From JBMDXB01 sp048594885 (lineage in GTDB: Bacteria > Acidobacteriota > Vicinamibacteria > Vicinamibacterales > 2-12-FULL-66-21), in contig JBMDXB010000116.1 in the NCBI GenBank assembly GCA_048594885.1, positions 10,531-74,530 of the forward strand: a stretch of 64,000 bases of DNA. The letters are read 5' to 3'. Below the pieces are notes generated by a model that saw only the letters and a list, made by a program, of their open reading frames with translations, ran no database searches and was not told the DNA's origin. Within the stretch, counting starts at the first letter, position 1; each line of letters opens with the position of its first letter. Shown here piece after piece: positions 33,540-42,827 of the stretch. Both the position numbers and the translations under genes were made by a program.

Positions 33540-33572
33540 CTCTTTAAAGCGTCCCCGCGAGGGCGCGAAGAG
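33540..33572 (+). promoter_or_regulatory. pyrR leader: Candidate PyrR-binding RNA loop
   Basis: Hairpin: lower stem CTCTT/AAGAG (33540-33544 and 33568-33572), internal loop TAAA/G, upper stem GCGTCC/GGGCGC and hexaloop CCGCGA. Known PyrR loops have CUUUAA, a UCC upper strand, a CNGNGA hexaloop and GG on the 3' strand; this one matches, with one extra stem pair. UMP-bound PyrR would bind it. There is no clear U-tract terminator before pyrR; instead a GCCGCC/GGCGGC hairpin (about 33670-33695) covers the pyrR Shine-Dalgarno, suggesting translational control. Confidence 0.7.
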
Positions 33573-33695
33573 GTGCTTCGTGAGTATTTCCAGTCCGTCC
33601 ACATTGCGGCATCCGCCGCCCAACTTCCACACGCAACTATTGCTGTTCCTCGCGGCGGCGAAGACCCTGGCCGCCGGAGCCTTGGCGGAGGCGGC

Positions 33696-34228
33696 ATGCC
33701 CCAGGTGATGGACGCGGACCGCATGTCACGCGCGCTGACGCGGATCGCGCATGAGATCCTCGAGCGGAACCGCGGCCTCGACGAGATCGCGCTCGTCGGC
33801 ATCCGCACGCGCGGCGTGCCGCTCGCGCGCAGACTCGCGCACGCGCTGCGCGACATCAATGGCGACGACGTGCCGACCGGCGCGCTGGACATCACGTTGT
33901 ATCGCGACGATCTGATGCGCCAGCCGGTCGGACCGCAGCCGGTCGTGCGCAGGACGGAGATTCCGTTTTCGATCGACGACCGCAAGATCCTGCTCGTCGA
34001 CGACGTGCTCTACACGGGACGGACGATCCGGGCGGCGCTCGATGCGCTGATCGACTTCGGGCGGCCTCGAGCGATTCAGCTCATCGTGCTCGTCGACCGC
34101 GGCCATCGCGAGCTGCCCATCAAGGCCGATTACGTCGGCAAGAACCTGCCGACATCGCTCCGTCAGAGCGTCCAGGTGCGCCTGCAGGAGATCGACGGCG
34201 TCGATGAAGTCGTAATCGAGGGGGAACC

Positions 34229-34232
<4 letters not shown>
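33696..34232 (+). CDS. pyrR: Pyrimidine operon regulator PyrR
   Basis: UMP-responsive RNA-binding regulator with uracil phosphoribosyltransferase fold. 178 residues: MSRALTRIAHEILERN, IALVGIRTRGVPLARRL, the PRPP loop LLVDDVLYTGRTIRAALDAL, and VLVDRGHRELPIKADYVGKN, all family signatures. The ATG at 33696 has GGAGG 4 nt upstream, buried in a hairpin. First gene of a pyrimidine operon; its stop overlaps the pyrB start (ATGA). Confidence 0.95.
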
Positions 34233-35284
<1,052 letters not shown>

Positions 35285-35289
35285 CGAAC

Positions 35290-36582
35290 ATGCAACTGAT
35301 TCTCAAGGGTGGCCGAATCATCGACCCGGCCAACGGCCGCGACGGCACCTTCGACATCGCCATCGAGGACGGCCGCATCAGCCGCGTCGGGAAGGACCTG
35401 CCGGTCGGAGAGGCCGAGGTCTTCGAGATTTCATCGGACTGGATCGTCGTTCCAGGCCTGATCGACATGCACGTGCATCTGCGCGAGCCCGGGCAGGAGC
35501 ACAAGGAGACAATCGCCACCGGCTGCGCCGCGGCTGTGGCCGGCGGCTTCACCGCTGTCGCGTGCATGCCGAACACCGAGCCGGTCAACGACCACGCCGG
35601 CATCACACGTTCGATTGTCGAGAAGGCCGTCGCGGCACAGCTCGCGCGCGTGTATCCAATCGGCGCCGTTTCGATGGGATCGAAAGGGGAACAGCTCGCG
35701 GAGCTGGGCGAGCAAAAGGCTGCCGGCTGCGTCGCATTCTCGGATGATGGCCGGCCGGTTGCCACGGCGCTGCTGATGCGCCGCGCGCTCGAGTACGCCG
35801 GGATGCTCGGCGTGCCGATCGTCGATCACTGCGAGGATCCCTCACTCAAGGGCGACGGTGTCGTGCACGAAGGTTTCCACGCCTCGGCGCTCGGGCTTCG
35901 CGGCATCCCGGGCATCGCCGAGTCGCTCATGGTCGAGCGCGACATCTCCCTCGCTGAGCTGACGCGCGCCCACGTACACGTCGCGCACATGAGCGCGCGG
36001 CAGTCCCTGCGTGCCGTCCGAGGTGGCAAGGAGCGCGGCGCGAGCGTGACCTGCGAAGTGACGCCGCATCACTTCACGCTGACCGACGAGGCGCTCGACG
36101 GACCCGTCAAGTACGACACCAACCTGAAGATGAATCCGCCGCTGCGCGAGGCGGCGGACCGCGACGCGATGCTCGAAGGGCTTGCGGACGGCACCGTCGA
36201 CGCGATCGCGACCGATCACGCGCCGCATCACGCGGACGAGAAGCTGGTCGAATTCGACCATGCTCCGTTCGGCATCGTCGGGCTCGAGACGGCGGTGCCG
36301 CTCGTGATCGACCGTCTCGTTCACACGAGGCGCATCACGCTGCGCCGGATGGTTGAGCTCTTGTCGCTGAATCCTGCGAAGCTGCTGAACGTGCCCGGCG
36401 GCACATTGTCCGATGGCGCGGCCGCCGACATCACCGTGGTGGCGCCGGACATGCCGGTCACGATCAGCGCGGCGGCGCTGCGATCAAAATCGAAGAACAC
36501 GCCGTTCGACGGCTGGCAGCTTCGTGGCGGCGTCGTCGCGACCATCGTCGGCGGCCGCATAGTGTATCGGAACGGGAATTGA
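35290..36582 (+). CDS. pyrC: Dihydroorotase
   Basis: Zinc amidohydrolase that cyclises carbamoyl-aspartate. 430 residues, class I (type found with PyrB): metal motif [17 protein letters not shown], later His ligands in VDHCED and [11 protein letters not shown], catalytic Asp in ATDHAPHH, and the substrate-loop region [14 protein letters not shown]. Starts just after the heptamer repeat array; translation coupling with pyrB is therefore weaker than at the other junctions. Confidence 0.96.
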
Positions 36583-36670
36583 TGGGGGCCGGGCAAGCCC
36601 GGTGGGCCGGGCAAGCCCGGCCCCTACGAAACAGGAGGCGTAGGCGCCGGGCTTGCCCGGCGCGCAGGAG
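36583..36670. repeat. GCCGGGCAAGCCCGG repeat pair
   Basis: Palindromic 15-mers (GCCGGGCAAGCCCGG) twice, CCCCTAC and its inverse, and one more inverted copy, between pyrC and the PRTase gene. Related to the repeat inside dacB at 17.2 kb. Confidence 0.85.
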
Positions 36671-36673
36671 CAC

Positions 36674-37393
36674 ATGACCACACTGACGCCAAACCGCGCC
36701 CAGGAATTGAAACGCCTGGCTCTCCAGAAGCTCGAAGAGTTCGAAGTGCTGATGCGCAACGGGCACTTCGATTACGGCAACGGCTATCACGGCCGCGTGT
36801 ACCTCAACCCGCACCAGTTGTTCCGGTATCCCTCGACGATCTGGCGGCTCGCGCAGGACCTGCTCGATCTGCTGCCGGCCGACCTGGTGGAACGGACGGA
36901 AGTGGTCGCGGGACCGACGACCGGCGGCGCGCTGCTGGCGCACACGCTGGCCGGTCTGCTCGACGGCCGGCGGGCGCTGACGCATCCGCCGTGCAGCTTC
37001 GCGCCGTTCACAACGGGGACCCGGGGGGCCGGCTTGGGCGCCGACGCGCGTAGCGCGAAAGCGGCGGGGCCGGGGAGCTGGGGGGCCGGGGAGCCGGGGG
37101 GCCAGGGGAGCGGCTTCGTACTCCGCGACTTTTACGCCAGGCAGATGAACGGCCGCCGGGTGCTGCTGGCCGACGACGTGCGGAACACGGGGAAGACGTT
37201 CGAACGATGCGCCGAACTGGTGCGCGAGGCGGGAGGGACGGTCATCGCGACGGTGGAAATCTGCGATCGCCTGGAGGCCGTCGTCGATCTCGGCGTGCCC
37301 AACTTCACCCTCGCCGAGTACCGCGCGCCGGAGAACTATCCGGCGGCCGACTGTCCGATGTGCCGTGCCGGCGAAGCGATTACCGCCTTCTGA
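36674..37393 (+). CDS. Orotate-phosphoribosyltransferase-like protein
   Basis: A 239-residue type I phosphoribosyltransferase with the PRPP loop VLLADDVRNTGKTFERC and the N-terminal NGHFDYGNGYHGRVYLNPHQLFRYP. Close to orotate PRTases (PyrE) but distinct from the second one at 50.6 kb. Its location after pyrC suggests a pyrimidine role. Residues about 115-148 are low-complexity Gly/Ala/Pro/Arg, encoded by a GGGGCC/GCGCGAAG repeat that splits the fold before FVLRDFYARQMNG. Whether it still functions as an enzyme is untested. Confidence 0.8.
   Translation: MTTLTPNRAQELKRLALQKLEEFEVLMRNGHFDYGNGYHGRVYLNPHQLFRYPSTIWRLAQDLLDLLPADLVERTEVVAGPTTGGALLAHTLAGLLDGRRALTHPPCSFAPFTTGTRGAGLGADARSAKAAGPGSWGAGEPGGQGSGFVLRDFYARQMNGRRVLLADDVRNTGKTFERCAELVREAGGTVIATVEICDRLEAVVDLGVPNFTLAEYRAPENYPAADCPMCRAGEAITAF
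37018..37110. repeat. GGGGCC and GCGCGAAG repeats inserted in a PRTase frame
   Basis: About 90 bp of intergenic-type repeat (GGGGCCGGC, GCGCGTAGCGCGAAAGC, then GGGGCCGGGG units) inside an otherwise normal phosphoribosyltransferase gene; the insertion keeps the reading frame. Confidence 0.85.
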
Positions 37394-38258
37394 GCGCAGC
37401 GGCCGCCTCGCGGCGGCCCTCGGCAGCCTCTACCACGACTACAACCGGGTCGATTCCGCCAGCGATCCCGTCCATCGCGTCCGTCCGTTCACGGATCCCG
37501 CCGACCGCGAGATTGCAGGCTTCTGCGCGGCCACGCTCGCGTTCGGCCGCGTTGCGAGCGTGCTCAACTCGATCGACACGCTGCTCGGGATCATGGGTCC
37601 GCATCCGGCGGCGTTCGTCCGCGGCTTCGACCCGGACGCAGCGCACCCCGAGCTGCGCGCGATGGTGCACCGCTGGACGCGAGGCACCGATATCGCCGCG
37701 CTGCTCTGGATCCTGCGGCAGATGATCGAGCGTTCGGGTTCCATCGAAGGGTTCTTCCTCGAGGGCTACGCGGCCGGCGACCCCGATGTCGCCAACGCGC
37801 TCGACAGCTTCTCGCGTCGCGCGCTGGCGCTCGACATCCGACGCGTCTACGAGCGCGTGCCGCGCCGTCCCGGCGTCTGCTACTTCTTCCCGCGTCCATC
37901 AACCGGCAGCGCGTGCAAGCGCCTCAACCTGTTTCTGCGATGGATGGTGCGGCGCGACGAAGTGGATCTCGGCGTGTGGACGAGGATTGCGGCGTCGAAG
38001 CTGATCGTGCCGCTCGATACGCACGTGATCCGGCTGGGGAAGTGCCTGCGGCTGACGCGTTACACGAGCCCGGGATGGAAGATGGCCGCCGACATCACCG
38101 CGTCGCTGCGGGCGCTGGACGCCGGCGACCCCGTACGCTTCGACTTCGCCCTGTGCCACGTCGGCATGATGAACGCCTGCGGCTACGGCATCGCACAAGG
38201 CGATGCTCAGTGCCCATTGAAGGGCCTATGTAATCCGCGGGGGCGTCGTCAATGCTGA
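37365..38258 (+). CDS. TIGR02757 family protein
   Basis: A 297-residue protein of the TIGR02757/DUF2400 family. Core pieces: LYHDYNRVDSASDPVHRVRP, EIAGFCAATLAFGRV, KRLNLFLRWMVRRDEVDLG and PLDTHVIRLGKCLRLT; its HhH-GPD-like helical fold and C-terminal cysteines (C-x13-C-x5-C style) suggest a DNA-glycosylase-like relative. Biochemical function is not established. The GTG start lies 29 bp inside the end of the PRTase. The stop codon is part of the AATGCTG repeat that follows. Confidence 0.9.
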   Translation: MPAKRLPPSERSGRLAAALGSLYHDYNRVDSASDPVHRVRPFTDPADREIAGFCAATLAFGRVASVLNSIDTLLGIMGPHPAAFVRGFDPDAAHPELRAMVHRWTRGTDIAALLWILRQMIERSGSIEGFFLEGYAAGDPDVANALDSFSRRALALDIRRVYERVPRRPGVCYFFPRPSTGSACKRLNLFLRWMVRRDEVDLGVWTRIAASKLIVPLDTHVIRLGKCLRLTRYTSPGWKMAADITASLRALDAGDPVRFDFALCHVGMMNACGYGIAQGDAQCPLKGLCNPRGRRQC

Positions 38259-38345
38259 ATGCCAAATGCTGAAAGCTGTATTAATGTTGAATGGCGAATG
38301 ACATTCGACATTTTCAGCATTTGGCATTCAGCATTCAGCATTGAC
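38248..38345. repeat. AATGCTG tandem-inverted hairpin repeat
   Basis: Forward copy at 38251-38274 and perfect 24-bp inverted copy at 38312-38335, flanked by further units; same family as at 8.2 kb. It lies between two convergent genes and provides the stop codon of the upstream one. Confidence 0.93.
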
Positions 38346-38350
38346 TCTCG

Positions 38351-41300
38351 TCAGAAGACGAAACGTCCGCCAAACCGCACGAAACGCTGACCGCCGGTCG
38401 TGCCGCCAATCTGGCCGAACGTGTTGCCGGCGGACGTGCTGAACCCCGTGTTCGGGTTGCCCCAGCGCACCGCGTTCGGCACGTTGTAGGCGTCGATCCG
38501 GACTTCCGCAAAGCGGCTGCCGGTGATGTGGAACCGCTTGAACAGCGATCCATCGAGCTGCCAGAATCCCGGGCCGTCCGGTCCGGCGTTGCGGCTCATG
38601 TTGCCCTGAACGCCCGCGGCCGGCAACGCGTACGACGCGGGATCGAAATACAGCTTGCCCGGTCCCAGGCCGCCGAGGATCTTGTCCGGCGCGACGCGAT
38701 CCGGGTAGGCCGAGTTGCCGGGGGTGTTGAGCAGCGTGCCGTTGCCGCCGATGTTCAGCTTCTGTCCAGACAGCGCGGAGAAGACGCCGCTGATCTGCCA
38801 GCCGCCGAGGATCCGGCCGGCCAAGCCGTCGTTCAGCCACCGCTTGCCCGGGCCGACCGGCAACTCGTAGATCACCGTGCCGGTGTACATGTGCCGCCGG
38901 TTCCGTCCGGGATCGGCCGGTCCCCAGCTCTTGGATGGATCGATCGGCGTGCCGAGCCCCCCGTTCTCGTCCGAGTAGTTCAGCGCGCGGCTCCACGTGT
39001 ACGAGTTGGTCAGCATCACGCCGTTCTTGAAACGGCGATCGATCTTCGTCTGCAGGCCGTGGTACTCGGTCTTCCCGAGGTTGGTCCGCGTCCGGCTGTT
39101 GCCGGTGCGGTTGAACTGGGCGAACTGCGGCCGTCCGGTGTTCCCCGAGCCGTAGACGAGGCTCGCGTTGCGATCGATGTCCATGACGATGTCGACGCCG
39201 CGGTTGCCGACGTAGGCGATGTCGGCGCTGAAGCTCCACGGCAGTTCGCGCTGGTAGGCCACGTTCCACGAGTGGAGCCGCGCCTCGTGCAGTTCCGGCG
39301 TAATGACGTCGAGCGTCGCATTGTGCAGCGACGTGCCGGCGATCGCGATGACCCCGTCCGACGGGATGTCCAGCAGCGCCGGGGCAGGAAAGCCGGCCGC
39401 CATCGACCCGGCGCGCTGGTAGTCGTTCGGCCGCGAGCCCGCGTAGTTCTGCTTCACCGGATAGTTGAACGCGTAGCGGTTGTCGGGGAATGGGATCGTG
39501 CTCGAACCGTAGCCGGCGCGCACGACCTGCCGGTCGTTGAGGCGCCACGATACGCCGGTCCGCGGGTTGAAGTTCTTGTAGTACGGCTCGACGTTCACCG
39601 AATTGCTGGTGCTGCCGTAGCCTGCGACACGAATGCTGTGGATGGACGGGTCGTAGTTGGCGAGCGTGCCCTTGCCTTCGATGCCGACGAGCGGCGAGTA
39701 GTACTCCCAGCGCAACCCGAGATCGACGGTGATGTTCGAACGGGCCTGCCACTTGTCGTGCACGAACACCGCCACGCCCCAGTGCTTCGTGCCCGGCGTG
39801 TCGAAGACTTTCAGGTCGCGCGACACCGACGTGGGCCAGTCGAGGAGGAACGACGCCAGCGGATTGGCGAGGCCGCTCAACGTGGCGGATTCGGCGGGGT
39901 TGCCGGTGCCCGCAGCATTGAACGTGAACTGCCCGCGCGGTCCTCCCGCGTCCTGCGTCTGCAGCAGCACGTCCTTGTTGTTCCGCCACTCGCCGCCGAC
40001 CTTGAGCGTGTGGCCCGTCATCAGCCGGGTCATCGTCGAGGCGATGTTCCACGTCGTCTCCGATCGATCCCACGGCTGGCTCGCCGAGAAGCCGAGCACC
40101 GGTCCGGTGTAGCCGTTGATGTTGATGGTCGGGATCGCGCTCGTGTATGCGTCGAGATTGGCACCGGGGATACCGACTTCGTCCGCCGTCTTCAATCCGT
40201 GTCCCTGGGTCTCGGTGACGTTGTGGTAGTAGTTCAGCCCGCCGCGGACGTCGAGCACGGTCTTCTGGCTGAACACGCGGGTCCACGTAGCCGCGGTGCT
40301 GGAGCTCGTGTTCGTGCCCGTGCCGGCGAAGCCGCCGTTTGCCGGTCCGCCGTACACGCCGTACTGGCCCGGATCGAACACCACCGGCCGCATGAAGCTG
40401 GTGCGATACGAGAGCTGATCGCGCTCGTTCAGCGTGTGGTTGATCTTGACGTCGAACCCGTCGGTCGTCTTCTCGCGCGTCTGTGCCTGGCTGAAGTTGG
40501 CCTGGCCGAACGGCGCATCGATGTTCGGCGCCGGCAGGAACGACACCAGTTTCTTCGCGATCGGGCTGATGCGGCCTTGCGGGATGACGTTGTTGTCGAA
40601 GGCCGTCCGTCCGGTGCCGTTGATGGCGCCGGTGAAGGGATCGTAGATCTTCGACGACACCGCGCTGAAGTCGCCGTTCCGCATCGCCATGGTCGGAATG
40701 ACGGAGCGCACGACGTAGCCGAGATTGTCGATCGTCCGCTGGTAATCACCGAAGAAGAACAGCTTGTTGCGGACGATGGGGCCGCCGAGCGTGAATCCGG
40801 CGTTGACGAACTTGGTCGGCGCCTTCTGGTGCGTGAAGAAGTCGCTGGCTACGGTCGCGTCCGTGTTGCCGAACAGGAACGCGCTGCCTTTCAGATCGTT
40901 GGTGCCGGACTTGATCGTCACGTTGACGACGGCGCCGCCGGAGCGGCCGAACTCGGCGTCGTAGTTGCTCGTCGTGACGTTGACGGTCTCGAGTGCGTCG
41001 GCGGCGGGGATGATCACCTGCAGCAGCCCCGTCTTGTGATTGTTGTCGAGCCCTTCGATCAGCGTGTTGTTCGCCTGCCGCGGCTGGCCGTTCACTTCGA
41101 CGGCGAGTGAGTCCTGCGAATTGAAGAACTGCGAGTGCTCGCGGTGCGGCCGCGTCGTGCCGGGCACCGTCATCAGGATGCTCTGGAAGTTGCGGTTGAA
41201 GGTGAGCGGGAGCTCGGCGACGAGCTTCGACTCGAGGACGCGCCCGGTGTCGGTGCGGTCCGTCTGCAGCACCGGCGTTTCAGCCGTCACGGTGACGGCC

Positions 41301-41668
41301 TCCTCCATGGCGCCGACTTCGAGAGTCATATCGATACGAATCGTGGTGTTGACGTCCACCTTGACGTTCTGCCGGATGACTTTCTTGAAGCCCTGGAGCT
41401 CCGCGGACACGGTGTAGCGGCCGTTCAGGAGGCTCGTGAAGATGTAGTGGCCCGCCTCGTTGCTCATCACGCTGCGGCTGACGTTGGTGTCGGTTTCGGT
41501 GGCCGTCACGGTCGCCCCGGGCACGGCGGCGCCGCTCGAATCGGTGATGTTCCCCAGCAGCGTGCCGCTGACGGCCTGCGCCCTGGCGGTGGAAGGCATG
41601 GCGAAAACGACCGCGGCCAGCGCGACTGGAGCGAGCGCCCCAAACGCCCGGCTGACAACACGAAGCAT
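38351..41668 (-). CDS. TonB-dependent receptor with carboxypeptidase-regulatory-like domain
   Basis: A 1105-residue outer-membrane protein of the acidobacterial 'Oar/TonB-like' type. Signal peptide (residues 1-31), a CarboxypepD_reg-like domain (VSGTLLGNITDSSGAAVPGATV, NEAGHYIFTSLLNGRYTV), plug region (IEGLDNNHKTGLLQVIIPAADALETVNV, DAEFGRSGGAVVNVTIKSGTNDL), a long beta-barrel, and a final Phe (RFGGRFVF), as expected for outer-membrane barrels. Likely imports an oligosaccharide or peptide; the M19 dipeptidase and GntP permease downstream suggest organic-acid or peptide scavenging, but this is not shown. No canonical TonB box is obvious. Confidence 0.9.
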   Translation of the reverse strand: MLRVVSRAFGALAPVALAAVVFAMPSTARAQAVSGTLLGNITDSSGAAVPGATVTATETDTNVSRSVMSNEAGHYIFTSLLNGRYTVSAELQGFKKVIRQNVKVDVNTTIRIDMTLEVGAMEEAVTVTAETPVLQTDRTDTGRVLESKLVAELPLTFNRNFQSILMTVPGTTRPHREHSQFFNSQDSLAVEVNGQPRQANNTLIEGLDNNHKTGLLQVIIPAADALETVNVTTSNYDAEFGRSGGAVVNVTIKSGTNDLKGSAFLFGNTDATVASDFFTHQKAPTKFVNAGFTLGGPIVRNKLFFFGDYQRTIDNLGYVVRSVIPTMAMRNGDFSAVSSKIYDPFTGAINGTGRTAFDNNVIPQGRISPIAKKLVSFLPAPNIDAPFGQANFSQAQTREKTTDGFDVKINHTLNERDQLSYRTSFMRPVVFDPGQYGVYGGPANGGFAGTGTNTSSSTAATWTRVFSQKTVLDVRGGLNYYHNVTETQGHGLKTADEVGIPGANLDAYTSAIPTININGYTGPVLGFSASQPWDRSETTWNIASTMTRLMTGHTLKVGGEWRNNKDVLLQTQDAGGPRGQFTFNAAGTGNPAESATLSGLANPLASFLLDWPTSVSRDLKVFDTPGTKHWGVAVFVHDKWQARSNITVDLGLRWEYYSPLVGIEGKGTLANYDPSIHSIRVAGYGSTSNSVNVEPYYKNFNPRTGVSWRLNDRQVVRAGYGSSTIPFPDNRYAFNYPVKQNYAGSRPNDYQRAGSMAAGFPAPALLDIPSDGVIAIAGTSLHNATLDVITPELHEARLHSWNVAYQRELPWSFSADIAYVGNRGVDIVMDIDRNASLVYGSGNTGRPQFAQFNRTGNSRTRTNLGKTEYHGLQTKIDRRFKNGVMLTNSYTWSRALNYSDENGGLGTPIDPSKSWGPADPGRNRRHMYTGTVIYELPVGPGKRWLNDGLAGRILGGWQISGVFSALSGQKLNIGGNGTLLNTPGNSAYPDRVAPDKILGGLGPGKLYFDPASYALPAAGVQGNMSRNAGPDGPGFWQLDGSLFKRFHITGSRFAEVRIDAYNVPNAVRWGNPNTGFSTSAGNTFGQIGGTTGGQRFVRFGGRFVF

Positions 41669-41717
41669 AGATATCCCCCAATGACCGGAGAAATGGCTCC
41701 GGAAAGACTGGAGAATT

Positions 41718-42827
41718 CTACTCCCAGCTGGCGCGCAGCACGCGCAGGAAGTTCCCCGAGGCGATCAGCTCGACGTCGGCGGCGGTGAAGCCGCGGCGGC
41801 CGAGAACGTCCAGCAGTCGGGGCAGGTCCCCGATGGTCGCAAGGTCCGATGGACACTGCTCGCGGCCGAAGGCGCCGTCGAGATCCGAGCCGATGCCGCA
41901 GTGCCTCGAATTGCCGGCGATCTGGCAGATGTGATCGATGTGGTCCCCCACGGTTTCCAGCGTGACCCCCGCGCCTTCCGGCGTCGTTTCTCCGCGTTTC
42001 CAGCCGGGCACGAGCATCCACGCATCGAAGGCTGCGCCAATGACGGCATCGCGGGCGATCAGCTCGCGAAGGTGGTCGTCGGGGAGCTGCCGCTGGTGCG
42101 GTACGAGCGCTCGGCAGTTGGAGTGGCTCGCCCAGACGGGCCCGTGGAAGTGATCGAGCGCGTCGCGGAAGCTCTCGTCCGAGAGGTGGGTCACGTCGAG
42201 GATCAGTCCAAGACGATCCATCTCGCGCAGCAGCTCGCGTCCCCGCGCGCCGAGGCCGCCGGTGGTGCTCGTCCCGTGCGCGTAGATGCCCGGCCCGTAG
42301 TGCGCCAGACCGACGGCGCGAAGGCCCTGTTCCCATGCGCGCTCGAGATATGACAGGGTGACGATCGAGTCTGCCCCCTCGAGGCTCAGGATGTAGCCGA
42401 TGGGGCGCTGGGGGTCAGGTCTTGAATTATCAGTTTTCCGGTGAGGCTCCGAACCTGATAATTCAAGACCGGACCCCCAGCGCAGGTGTGTCTCCAGCCC
42501 CTCCCGGTCACGGATCTGCACCAGCTCGCCGCGCTCTTCCATCACCCGATACCAGGCGAGCTGCGCCTGGGTCATCGCCCACGCCTGTTCCTGCGAGTGC
42601 CAGCCAGGCAGCGGATTGCCCGGCGCAACATACCGCGCGATCTGCGTCGCCACGCACAGGGTCACGCCGCCGCGGCGCATCTCCGCGAACGACACGGTGC
42701 CGCGCCCGCGATCCGGCTTGTCCGTCAGCCCCTGCTCGCGCGCGCGAATCTCGTCGATCGGCCGCGTGAGATCCCGGTTCCACTCGATCGCGTTCATGGC
42801 GAGATCGAGATGCGCGTCGATGATCAT
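41718..42827 (-). CDS. Membrane dipeptidase (M19) with an in-frame hairpin insertion
   Basis: A 369-residue zinc dipeptidase of the renal-dipeptidase family. Metal ligands: DAHLDL (H-x-D), Glu in LSLEGAD, His in DVTHLSD and SHSNCRAL, Asp in GSDLDGAFG. Residues about 115-141 are out of place and are encoded by an inverted-repeat element that preserves the frame; the protein remains full-length on both sides. The stop is 49 bp from the receptor start; the start abuts the GntP stop. Confidence 0.9.
   Translation of the reverse strand: MIIDAHLDLAMNAIEWNRDLTRPIDEIRAREQGLTDKPDRGRGTVSFAEMRRGGVTLCVATQIARYVAPGNPLPGWHSQEQAWAMTQAQLAWYRVMEERGELVQIRDREGLETHLRWGSGLELSGSEPHRKTDNSRPDPQRPIGYILSLEGADSIVTLSYLERAWEQGLRAVGLAHYGPGIYAHGTSTTGGLGARGRELLREMDRLGLILDVTHLSDESFRDALDHFHGPVWASHSNCRALVPHQRQLPDDHLRELIARDAVIGAAFDAWMLVPGWKRGETTPEGAGVTLETVGDHIDHICQIAGNSRHCGIGSDLDGAFGREQCPSDLATIGDLPRLLDVLGRRGFTAADVELIASGNFLRVLRASWE
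42405..42483. mobile_element. 79-bp inverted-repeat element within the dipeptidase gene
   Basis: 29-bp arms at 42405-42433 and 42455-42483 (one mismatch; GCGCTGGGGGTC at the end, TTGAATTATCAG at the inner side) with a 21-nt loop, inside an M19 peptidase codon run. No transposase, and target-site duplication was not detectable. The size, symmetry and in-frame location suggest a miniature mobile or REP-like element. Confidence 0.7.

Noticed and set aside
33523..33708. Small leader-peptide frame before pyrR
   Set aside because: No Shine-Dalgarno, composition not coding-like, and the region is explained by an RNA loop and SD hairpin.
38528..41110. Open frame of 860 codons on the plus strand
   Set aside because: Antisense to the TonB receptor; high Arg/Ala/His content and no family resemblance.
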